From: CAZKNF01 sp964554105
GTDB taxonomy: Bacteria > Bacteroidota > Rhodothermia > Rhodothermales > VXPQ01
Assembly: GCA_964554105.1 (NCBI GenBank)
Contig: CAZKNF010000029.1
Span: 1-43,253 of the forward strand
DNA length: 43,253 nt
Reading direction: 5' to 3'
The translations under genes were made by a program, and so were the position numbers. Position 1 is the stretch's first letter, and each line of letters starts with the position of its first letter. The notes below the pieces were generated by a model that had not been told where the DNA came from, ran no database searches, and worked only from the letters and a program-made list of their open reading frames with translations. Shown here in pieces: positions 7,077 to 15,070 of the stretch.

Positions 7077-9722
7077 TCAATATAGAAAGGTGTAGTTCAA
7101 TTTGACCAGAAAGACGTTTCCTGGAAAGATCCGAAAGGTGTCGGCGAGCTGATCGGAAATCGGCGTGTCGTAGGGGGATGCGCCCCACGGGGCCAGCGGA
7201 TTCAGGGCCTCATCGCCGAGCCGCTCCTGCGTCCAGACGAGAAATAGCACCGAACCTGGTCGATATTCCCAGCGCAAAACGGTATTGAACTGGAAGGCGC
7301 TCCGCGAAAACTCGTTTCGTTTGGGATATGCACTGATGGGCGTCCGCGTGTCAGGATCGCTGAGGACGCGAAAATCGTCGTAGCGGGCGCGGGCAATGAA
7401 GAACTGGCTGTACAACTGCAGCGTCAGATCCGGCGTAAATGTGTAACTCGTGCGCAGCGTGAGATCCAGCGCGCGCGTATCGCGCAATCCGAATACAGGT
7501 ACGAAGTAATCATCCACGGCCCCGTCGAACGGATCTATGCCGGCGAAGATAGGATCGAGCCCCTCGTCCTCGTCGATCGCGATGAACTCGTCCGCACCGA
7601 GCTGATCGGGCGGGCGTGAGTCGGCGCCGATCATCCAGCCGTCAGCCGTCCTCCGAAATGACTCGTTCGACGACCACTCGATCGTACCGTCACCCCACTC
7701 GACGTTCAAGTCGCTCGCAAGGGAAAGTCGCGAGCGGATGTTCCAATCCGCCGTTAAGCCGGTCTGAAAAACGCGCCCTCCGTCGTCTTGAAATGTAATC
7801 TCGACCTCGGGCTCGATCCGCCAATCTCGCCGCTCATCGGTGCGGTAAGCGATCGCCCCTCCGATGGACCTAGGAGTCGGACTGGGCCACAAGCCTCGCG
7901 TCTCGAAAAGGTCATAACCCCCAAATACATTGCTCGCCCCGAGCTCCAGACCGATGCTCTGAAAGCTCCGGAACGTCCAGCTCGACTCTAGATTGATTCG
8001 GCCGCCAAGATTGATGCCTTCCCTGTACGACCACTGATGCCACGTTGACCCACCGAATTCGGCGCGCTGGAATGGACCGAACGGACGCCCGGCGTTGATG
8101 TCGTGACCAAACCGGACGATCGCACCGGCCGCATCGTTTCCGCTCTGACGCCCGAGATCGTTTGGATCGAATCGATCGTCGACGAAGTCGCCTCCGAACT
8201 CGTAGGTCCACAACCCCTGACGCCGGGCGGCCATGATCTGGCCCGTCAGCCCGGTCTCCGATCCAAAGCCATGGGTGAACGCCGCGAAGCCCCGCAGGCT
8301 GTACCTGTTGTCGCGAAAGCGCAAGTCCCAGTCCGCACCGCCTGTCATCACGCGCCGCCGATCCCGATCCGCGGCGTCGCCGTCCGGATCGCCTGCACCG
8401 GGAATGCCGGCACCGAAGGCCTCGAGCGGGGGGCCGTCGAAGCCGGTTATCATGCCGCCGGCCGATGAAAAGGAGCCGATCTGCTGACTGACCCGCGCCA
8501 CGCCGTAATGACGCGCCGGATCAAAATCATGCCCGGTCGCAGCGCCGAGCACGCCGTAGGATAGCCCGTTCTCGGTTCGTCCGGAGAGCTTCGCGGCACC
8601 GATGATCGGCGCTTCTGCACCGATGCGGCGCGTATAGAGGAGGCTGCTCGACCCGATCAACGGGAATCGGTAGGTCTGCATGCCCTCGATGAAGAACGGG
8701 CGCCGCTCGGAAAAGAATGTCTCAAAGGCCGTCAAGTTAAGCTCGGCGGGATCGGACTCGACCTGACCGAAATCCGGATTGATGGTCGCGTTAAGCGTGA
8801 CGTTCGAACCGAGTCCGAGCTTGAGGTCGACGCCGGCGTCGACACCTCCGTCGCGCGCAAGCCGCCCGGGACGATCCAGATCTTCTTCGGTCGTCAGGCG
8901 CGAGAGCGTGTAGGGCGTTATTTGCACGTCGCGACGCGGCTCGATTCCAGAGATCCCATCGAGCCGTCCAAACCGGGACACCAGATTCGCCCGGTCCGTT
9001 CGCGGCACGAGCGGCCATTCCGATTTTTCACCGAGCCGGGGTATCTCCCTTGTGAAATGAACACCCCAGATCTGAACGTCGGCTCTGGAGAAGCGCAGCA
9101 TACTATAGGGTATTTGCATCTCTGCGATCCATCCATTCGACGTGACGCGTACGGATGAGTACCAGATCGCATTCCACGACTTATCGCCCCCTCCCCCCGG
9201 ACCGGCGTCTTCGTCGACATCCTCAGCGCGCAGGGCGTCGTACTGCACGCCCGCGGCATTGATGGCGAAGAGAAACGCCGTTTTCCGATCGAGGTGCGAA
9301 TCGATCGAAATGGCAAACCAGTCAGCCTGCGTATACTCATCGCGTCGGCCAAGCGTCTCCTGGATGCGGTCAGGCTCGTCGTCGTACAGCATCGCACCGA
9401 CATAGAGACTGCTCGGACCGTACAGCACCTGCACCTCGGTCGGCTGGGTGGCGGGCGCTCCTTCGCGTGGCTCAAACTGGAGAAATTCCGTCGCCATCTC
9501 GGATTGCCCCCACTCCGGCTCGTCGAGGTGTCCATCGATTACGATCGGCCCATCTACAGGATCTGCCGTAAGCCGCGGTGTCGCCGCGGTGACGTCGAAA
9601 GGATCCGAACTCTGCGCGGCAGCCGCCGGCACCCATGCGAGTGCAAGAACCACCAGTGCCCATGCTCCCCATCTCAAATACATACCCATCCCGTGTTCGA
9701 GGTCGCGTCTACTGTTACTCAT
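7077..9722 (-). CDS. CBM9-like / DUF5916 domain outer-membrane protein
   Basis: An 881-residue protein. A signal peptide spans about residues 14-36 (MYLRWGAWALVVLALAW, cleavage after AAAA). Residues about 50-230 match the carbohydrate family-9-like binding domain, with PIVIDGHLDEPEW and LYVGAMLYDDEP. The remaining about 620 residues match DUF5916, with SDPAELNLTAFETFFSERRP and FFIEGMQTY, and then a long beta-rich region that probably forms an outer-membrane barrel ending NYTFLY. In-frame ATGs at 9689 and 9683 are possible starts and give a more conventional signal peptide. Such proteins are widespread in Bacteroidota; a role in binding or passing glycans at the surface is suggested by the CBM9-like part but not proven. 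Confidence 0.88.
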   Translation of the reverse strand: MSNSRRDLEHGMGMYLRWGAWALVVLALAWVPAAAAQSSDPFDVTAATPRLTADPVDGPIVIDGHLDEPEWGQSEMATEFLQFEPREGAPATQPTEVQVLYGPSSLYVGAMLYDDEPDRIQETLGRRDEYTQADWFAISIDSHLDRKTAFLFAINAAGVQYDALRAEDVDEDAGPGGGGDKSWNAIWYSSVRVTSNGWIAEMQIPYSMLRFSRADVQIWGVHFTREIPRLGEKSEWPLVPRTDRANLVSRFGRLDGISGIEPRRDVQITPYTLSRLTTEEDLDRPGRLARDGGVDAGVDLKLGLGSNVTLNATINPDFGQVESDPAELNLTAFETFFSERRPFFIEGMQTYRFPLIGSSSLLYTRRIGAEAPIIGAAKLSGRTENGLSYGVLGAATGHDFDPARHYGVARVSQQIGSFSSAGGMITGFDGPPLEAFGAGIPGAGDPDGDAADRDRRRVMTGGADWDLRFRDNRYSLRGFAAFTHGFGSETGLTGQIMAARRQGLWTYEFGGDFVDDRFDPNDLGRQSGNDAAGAIVRFGHDINAGRPFGPFQRAEFGGSTWHQWSYREGINLGGRINLESSWTFRSFQSIGLELGASNVFGGYDLFETRGLWPSPTPRSIGGAIAYRTDERRDWRIEPEVEITFQDDGGRVFQTGLTADWNIRSRLSLASDLNVEWGDGTIEWSSNESFRRTADGWMIGADSRPPDQLGADEFIAIDEDEGLDPIFAGIDPFDGAVDDYFVPVFGLRDTRALDLTLRTSYTFTPDLTLQLYSQFFIARARYDDFRVLSDPDTRTPISAYPKRNEFSRSAFQFNTVLRWEYRPGSVLFLVWTQERLGDEALNPLAPWGASPYDTPISDQLADTFRIFPGNVFLVKLNYTFLY

Positions 9723-10148
9723 CTACTTTTACTCAGACGTGCCGGTGGCAGATCACGGACGATCCTGCTTTCCAGAATCGCCCGCAAGGAATCCGATTCC
9801 ACTACGCCGCTTCGTTGACATTTTGATGCTAGAGCGTGTCAGGCTGGCCGGAGATATTAGATTCAAAATCGGACTATTTGATCTGAACGGCGCGCTCGCT
9901 CTCCCGCTCAAGGTCGATCGTGAGCCACGCGGAATCGGAAGTTTTTTCCGCGACCCAGGAAGATTTGACACGTCCTCGCGGCCTCACTCAACGGACGACG
10001 GCAGGTAGCGTGGATAGTCGTGCGGATAGTCGCCTCGAAAACGCCGGAGCCCCGCGTTTGTTTTTCTGCGGTTCGACCATTAAAGTAGGGCATGATCACA
10101 AAATTAGGGCGTTACGGCAGATACGCAAGCGACCCACTCAGATGCAGT
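9723..10148. other. Divergent intergenic region without a gene
   Basis: About 425 bases between the DUF5916 gene (minus) and the second Tat-exported oxidoreductase (plus). Reading frames here have no protein-like composition. It contains a hairpin, CGCGGAA (9928-9934) with TTCCGCG (9946-9952), and a weak plus-strand promoter candidate at 10058-10086. No RNA gene was recognised. Confidence 0.5.
10058..10086 (+). promoter_or_regulatory. Weak sigma70-like promoter candidate
   Basis: TTGTTT and TAAAGT are separated by 17 bases and lie about 60 bases before the oxidoreductase start. The match is three and four of six positions, so this rests mainly on location and spacing. Confidence 0.3.
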
Positions 10149-11576
10149 ATGAATTACGAGAGAGGATTGACCCGGCGGGATTTTCTGAAGACCACCGGCG
10201 CAGGGGTCGGGATTGCCGCGGCGTCGGCCGCCGGTCTGGCCCCGCAGCGCGCCATGGGCGCTAACGAGCGCATCAATTTGGCCGTAGTCGGAATTCGTGG
10301 ACAGGGCGGAAGCCACATCGACGGGTTCGGAAGCCTCGAGAACGTGCGGATCAAGACGATCGTGGACGTCGACGGCAATCTTTTCCCCGCTCGAATACGC
10401 GAGATCGAGGAGAAATACGGCTACGCGCCCGATACCGAATTCGACATGCGGCGCGCTTTCGACGATCCCGAGATCGATGCCGTCACCTTTGCAACGCCCA
10501 ATCACTGGCACGCGCTCGGTACGATCTGGGCCGCGCAGGCCGGAAAGCACGTGTACGTCGAGAAGCCGTCATGTCACAGCATCTGGGAGGGCCGGCAGAT
10601 GGTTCACGCGGCCCGGCAGGCGGACGTACTCGTTCAGGTCGGATTTCAGAATCGGTCGCGCGCCAATACGCTTGCAGCGATCCGCTTCCTCCACGATGGA
10701 GGAATCGGCGACCTCTATATGGCACGCGGCCTGTGCTATAAGCCGAGGGCTGACATCGGGCGGTACCCCGACGGACCGATGCAGGACAGTGAACAGTTCG
10801 CGTTCACCATCGGCAGCGATAGTTACATGCCGCCGTACACGTCCGCGTATCTCGATGATGTGGACTACGATCTCTGGGTCGGTCCCGCTGAGCTCCAGCC
10901 GTTCAATCGCAACCGGTTTCACTACAACTGGCACTGGATCTGGGAGTACGGAAACGGGGATACGGGGAATCAGGGGCCGCATCAGCTCGACATTGGCGCG
11001 TGGGGTCTGGGCCGAGACGATTATCCGGTCAGGGTGAAATCCTCTGGTGGATATTTCGTGTACGATTCGGCACAGGAGACGCCGAATACGCAGACGACCA
11101 TCTTCGAGTACGACGACGGCGTCATATTCGAGTTCGCGACCCGGGGACTGCCCACGAATGCCGACGGTGAGACTCGAATCGGCGATATCTTCTACGGCAG
11201 CGAAGGACGCCTGGAGATCGACGCCGAGGGTGAATGGCAGACATTCTTCGGTCACAACGACGAGCCGGGACCGAACTCAGACAACATCGAGAGCGAGGAA
11301 TCTGATGTGCTGATGACCGTGGGTTCCGGAGCGGGTGGTCACTACGAAAATTTTGTGGCTGCGCTTCGCTCAGGCAAGCAGTCGGATCTGGCCTGCGATA
11401 TCGAGGTGGGCCACCGCTCGAGCTGCCTCGCGCATCTGGCGAACATTTCTTATCGCCTGGGACGCGAGATCTCATTCGACGGTGATCGGGAGGTATTTAT
11501 CGACGACGAGGCTGCCAACCGGATGCTCCGCCGCCGCTCATACCGAGAACCCTACGTCGTGCCGGATCTGGGCTAA
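10149..11576 (+). CDS. Tat-exported Gfo/Idh/MocA family oxidoreductase
   Basis: A 475-residue protein. The twin-arginine signal LTRRDFLK (Arg9-Arg10) is followed by a short hydrophobic Ala/Gly stretch to about residue 31. The Rossmann fold starts INLAVVGIRGQGG (about 42-54) and the conserved family lysine is in VEKPSCH (Lys139). QGPHQLDIGAWG is the typical C-terminal-domain motif that places His and Asp at the active site. ATG 10149 is preferred over an in-frame ATG at 10092 because it sets the Tat motif close to the N-terminus. It is a stand-alone gene with RecQ 66 bases downstream. It probably works in the periplasm as a sugar or sugar-derivative oxidoreductase, like the protein at 2488-4074. 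The substrate cannot be deduced. Confidence 0.92.
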   Translation: MNYERGLTRRDFLKTTGAGVGIAAASAAGLAPQRAMGANERINLAVVGIRGQGGSHIDGFGSLENVRIKTIVDVDGNLFPARIREIEEKYGYAPDTEFDMRRAFDDPEIDAVTFATPNHWHALGTIWAAQAGKHVYVEKPSCHSIWEGRQMVHAARQADVLVQVGFQNRSRANTLAAIRFLHDGGIGDLYMARGLCYKPRADIGRYPDGPMQDSEQFAFTIGSDSYMPPYTSAYLDDVDYDLWVGPAELQPFNRNRFHYNWHWIWEYGNGDTGNQGPHQLDIGAWGLGRDDYPVRVKSSGGYFVYDSAQETPNTQTTIFEYDDGVIFEFATRGLPTNADGETRIGDIFYGSEGRLEIDAEGEWQTFFGHNDEPGPNSDNIESEESDVLMTVGSGAGGHYENFVAALRSGKQSDLACDIEVGHRSSCLAHLANISYRLGREISFDGDREVFIDDEAANRMLRRRSYREPYVVPDLG

Positions 11577-11642
11577 GCCTGCCGCATACTAGTCGTTCGC
11601 TGGTGTCCCGGCGCCGGGGCTGACCGAACCTTTCCTATCTCC

Positions 11643-13511
11643 ATGGCGGAGCGCGCTTTCGACCTTCATCGCACCCTCAAAACCGTGTTCGGCTACGACG
11701 ATTTCCGGCCGATGCAGGAGGCGATTATTCGGCGGGTACTCGCCGGCGGGGATGCGCTCGTGGTGATGCCGACCGGCGGTGGTAAATCGCTCTGCTACCA
11801 ATTGCCTGCGATTCTACAGGACGGTGTGGCGCTTGTCGTGTCGCCGCTTATCTCGCTGATGCAGGATCAGATCGACGCCCTTCTGCAGCTCGGAGTGCGG
11901 GCTGCGGCGCTGAACTCGAGCATGACGCGCCCGCAGCAGCATGCCGTGGAGCGGCGATTCGCCTCCGACGATCTCGATCTCCTGTACGTGGCGCCCGAAC
12001 GGCTCACGACGCCCGCTTTTCTCGATCAGTTGGCGAACGCCAGGATAGGTCTCCTCGCGATCGATGAAGCACACTGCATCTCTCAGTGGGGCCACGATTT
12101 TCGTCCCGAGTATCTCCGACTTGAAGAGATCCGCGAGCGCTTTCCCGATGTACCGTGCATCGCCGTCACGGCGACGGCCGACCAGCCGACGCAGCGTGAC
12201 GTTCTCGAGCGGCTTCAGATGCGCTCGGAAGACCTGGTGGTCACAGGCTTCGACCGCCCGAACATCCGGTTCGCCGTCGAGCTTAAACGCAACACGAAAG
12301 AGCAGCTTCGGCGATTTTTCGAGCGCGATCACGCGAATGACGCAGGCATTGTCTACTGCCTCTCGCGTCGGAAAGTCGAGGAGATCGCAGCGTGGTTGAA
12401 CGGGGAAGGTCGCAAAGCCGTGCCCTATCACGCCGGTCTGAGCGCGGCGGAACGGGAGGAAAATCAGCAGCGCTTCCTTCGCGAGGAGAATCTGATCGTC
12501 GTGGCGACCGTGGCTTTCGGAATGGGCATCGATAAACCGAATGTGCGATTCGTCGTGCACGTCAACGTCCCGAAGAATCTGGAGGGATACTACCAGGAGG
12601 TGGGCCGCGCCGGACGCGACGGTCTGCCTGCCGACGCCTTGATGCTCTACGGGCTGTCCGACACCGTGCTGCTCCGTCGATTCATCGAAGAGTCAGAAGC
12701 GGAGGATCGCCACAAATGGGCGCTCCACCACAAACTGAACGCCATCGTCGGCTATTGTGAGACGGCCGAATGCCGCCGTCGGGTGCTTCTCACGTACTTC
12801 GGCGAGGAAATAGTAGCCGGCGGGAGCGGCTGCGGAAACTGCGATACCTGTTTGAACCCCGTCGGATCGTGGGACGGCACCGTAGCTGCCCAGAAAGTCC
12901 TTTCGTGTATGTACCGGACCGGCCAGCGATTCGGGTCCGGGCACGTCATCGACGTGCTGAGGGGCAGCGACACGGAAAAGGTACGGCGTTTCGGTCACGA
13001 CAGGGTCAGCACATTCGGTATTGGATCCGATCGGAGCGTCGCCGAATGGCGTTCGATCATCCGCCAGCTCGTGGCCGCAGACATCGTTCGCGTGGACGTC
13101 TCCGGCTACGGCGGCCTAAAGCTCACAGAGGACGGCGGGACCGTATTAAAAGGGAACCGCACTGTCCGGCTCCGAGAAGATCCGACACCTCGTAAGGCTG
13201 CAAAGAAGAAGCGGGCCCGCCGGGCTGCCGGCACCGGCAACGGACGTCCGGCGTCGCCCGAAGACGAAGCCCTGTTCGATCGCCTGCGCGACCTCCGGCT
13301 GACGCTATCGAGGACACAGGAAGTACCGCCCTACGTCATCTTTCACGATAGCACTCTTGCCGCGATGGCGCGACGACGCCCCGCAACACTCACCGATTTC
13401 GCGGATCTGCCCGGCGTCGGCGAAGTTAAGCTCAATCGGTACGGTGAAGTTTTTCTCGAGGCTATTCGATCTTCCGCATCGGAGCCGCCCGGACCCTCTG
13501 TAAATCCTTGA
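11643..13511 (+). CDS. recQ: ATP-dependent DNA helicase RecQ
   Basis: A 622-residue superfamily-2 helicase that unwinds DNA 3' to 5' in recombination repair. Motif I is MPTGGGKSLCYQ (Walker A, Lys48), motif II is AIDEAHCISQWG (DEAH 141-144, followed by the aromatic-rich loop typical of RecQ), and motif VI is QEVGRAGRDG. The zinc-binding part of the RQC domain shows GCGNCDTC. A winged-helix section follows, with a lysine/arginine-rich linker (APRKAAKKKRARRAAG-like) near residue 520. An HRDC domain (about 545-612, LPGVGEVKLNRYG) ends the protein. All family domains are present and the length is normal. The ATG at 11643 is followed directly by the usual RecQ N-terminal region (TLKTVFGYDDFRPMQ). 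Confidence 0.96.
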   Translation: MAERAFDLHRTLKTVFGYDDFRPMQEAIIRRVLAGGDALVVMPTGGGKSLCYQLPAILQDGVALVVSPLISLMQDQIDALLQLGVRAAALNSSMTRPQQHAVERRFASDDLDLLYVAPERLTTPAFLDQLANARIGLLAIDEAHCISQWGHDFRPEYLRLEEIRERFPDVPCIAVTATADQPTQRDVLERLQMRSEDLVVTGFDRPNIRFAVELKRNTKEQLRRFFERDHANDAGIVYCLSRRKVEEIAAWLNGEGRKAVPYHAGLSAAEREENQQRFLREENLIVVATVAFGMGIDKPNVRFVVHVNVPKNLEGYYQEVGRAGRDGLPADALMLYGLSDTVLLRRFIEESEAEDRHKWALHHKLNAIVGYCETAECRRRVLLTYFGEEIVAGGSGCGNCDTCLNPVGSWDGTVAAQKVLSCMYRTGQRFGSGHVIDVLRGSDTEKVRRFGHDRVSTFGIGSDRSVAEWRSIIRQLVAADIVRVDVSGYGGLKLTEDGGTVLKGNRTVRLREDPTPRKAAKKKRARRAAGTGNGRPASPEDEALFDRLRDLRLTLSRTQEVPPYVIFHDSTLAAMARRRPATLTDFADLPGVGEVKLNRYGEVFLEAIRSSASEPPGPSVNP

Positions 13512-13524
13512 CCTCGATTGTTGA

Positions 13525-15060
13525 ATGTCCGCGCGATGTAGCCCAATCCTCCCGGTGCAGTCACGACCTCGCCGATGGTGCCGTTGGCTCACCGTGCTTG
13601 CGATGTTTATCATGCTCGCCGCACGGTCCCTCGTCGTACCGGTCGCCGCCCAGACTGTGCCCGACGGCTTCTCCGTCGAGACGATCCACCAGAAGTCTGC
13701 TGCGAAATCGACGGGCTTCGGACTGCTCCCCGACGGGCGCGTTCTCGTCATCGGCCATCATAGCGGTAATGTGAATCTTATCGTAGAAGGTGCGGCCGAC
13801 CCGGTCACCGTTGCGACGATCCCACATCTGGCGATTTCGAGTGAGCGCGGACTTCTCGGCGTGGCCGTAGATCCGGAGTTTCCGATCGAGAGCTATGTGT
13901 ATCTCTACTATACCAGCGACAGCGGTGTAAATCGCGTCGCTCGTTATCCCGTAGAGGGTGCACTGAGTGATCCAACGTCGACCGACCTGACAATTGACGT
14001 CGCCGGCGAAGAGATCCTGCTTGAGATCGTGGACGATTCGGAATATCACAACGCCGGAACGCTTCGTTTTGGCAGCGACAACACGCTGTACGTGAGCCAT
14101 GGGGACGACGTGAAATACAAGTTCTGGGAGGAAGATGAGCTCTATCTTCAGGACCTGACGAATCTCTACGGTAAGATTTTGCGAATTAACAGGGATGGAT
14201 CGGTTCCGGACGATAACCCGGTCTTCCCATCGGAGCCTGCGGGAAAACGGCCCGAGATTTTCGCAGTCGGCCTTCGGAATCCGTTCCGATTCGCCCTTGA
14301 CCCTGAGACGGATCGGCTCTTCATCGGCGATGTAGGAACGAATCTCCGCGAGGAGTTCAATCTGTCGACAGGCGGTGAGAACTTCGGCTACCCGCGCCAC
14401 GAGGGCACTGGTTATTTCGAGGAAGACGCAGATCTCATCACGCCGAACCCGACGGCGCCTATCTACGATTATGAGTACGAAAGGCCGTCTCATCGAACGG
14501 CTGTTGCACTGCTCACCTACCGGCCGCACGATGCCCCACCTGACCTTCGCTTTCCGGATGAATTCGACGGCGCTCACTTCCATGCGGACTTTTTCGACGA
14601 CGAGCTCCGCTATCTCAGGGAGGACGGAAATGGCGGCTGGGAGAGCATCGTCTTCGGTACCGGCTTCTATCAGCTCGTAGACGCTGCACTCGGTCCGGAC
14701 GGCGGCATCTACATCCTCTCGTACAGCGGCGCACTTCGCAGAATCACCTACAGCGAATCGGCCGTCGCCACGGACGACCCGCCCGTCGCAAGCGCCCTGA
14801 AATTGGGTCAAAACCATCCAAACCCATTTCAGCAAAGTACCGTCATCGACTACGAATTGGCAGAAGCTGGACCCGTCCGGCTCGAGGTTTTCGATTTGCT
14901 GGGCCGGCGAGTCGCAGTGCCGGTCGACGTGTGGCAGCCGGCCGGCCGGCAGACTGTGCGGGTCGATGCAGATGGGTTGGCGGCCGGGACGTACATCTAT
15001 CGGCTGACTGCCGGAGCGTCGGCGGTCACGAAGAAAATGATTCGCGCGCCGATAGAGTAA
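13525..15060 (+). CDS. T9SS-secreted glucose/sorbosone dehydrogenase-like protein
   Basis: A 511-residue secreted protein. An N-terminal arginine-rich segment and hydrophobic stretch (RRWCRWLTVLAMFIMLAARS) form the signal, cleaved near VAAQ. Residues about 50-415 form a six-bladed propeller of the PQQ-dependent glucose/sorbosone dehydrogenase type, with ERGLLGVAVDPEF, GTLRFGSDNTLYVSHGD and EIFAVGLRNPFRFALDPET. Residues about 425-511 are a type A type IX secretion sorting domain (LGQNHPNPFQQSTVIDYEL, then VFDLLGRRV, GTYIYRL). It is probably placed on the cell surface or released, oxidising sugars or acting on sugar derivatives. It lies 13 bases after recQ, but a functional tie is unlikely. An ATG at 13603 is a less likely alternative start. 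Confidence 0.92.
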   Translation: MSARCSPILPVQSRPRRWCRWLTVLAMFIMLAARSLVVPVAAQTVPDGFSVETIHQKSAAKSTGFGLLPDGRVLVIGHHSGNVNLIVEGAADPVTVATIPHLAISSERGLLGVAVDPEFPIESYVYLYYTSDSGVNRVARYPVEGALSDPTSTDLTIDVAGEEILLEIVDDSEYHNAGTLRFGSDNTLYVSHGDDVKYKFWEEDELYLQDLTNLYGKILRINRDGSVPDDNPVFPSEPAGKRPEIFAVGLRNPFRFALDPETDRLFIGDVGTNLREEFNLSTGGENFGYPRHEGTGYFEEDADLITPNPTAPIYDYEYERPSHRTAVALLTYRPHDAPPDLRFPDEFDGAHFHADFFDDELRYLREDGNGGWESIVFGTGFYQLVDAALGPDGGIYILSYSGALRRITYSESAVATDDPPVASALKLGQNHPNPFQQSTVIDYELAEAGPVRLEVFDLLGRRVAVPVDVWQPAGRQTVRVDADGLAAGTYIYRLTAGASAVTKKMIRAPIE

Positions 15061-15070
15061 TCGATTGTTC

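Noticed and set aside
9928..9952. Hairpin CGCGGAA/TTCCGCG as a terminator
   Set aside because: It lies between divergent genes and has no T-tract following the stem, so it is unlikely to be a terminator.
9448..10008. Plus-strand ORF reaching into the 9723-10148 spacer
   Set aside because: Most of it is antisense to the DUF5916 gene and the rest has no recognisable protein character.
11607..11618. Perfect 12-base palindrome CCCGGCGCCGGG before recQ
   Set aside because: Composed only of G and C in a GC-rich genome, with no T-tract or other sign of function; likely chance.
13561..14835. Minus-strand ORF (424 aa) opposite the T9SS dehydrogenase-like gene
   Set aside because: Long because of GC-rich codon bias; the plus-strand frame has signal peptide, propeller motifs and sorting domain.
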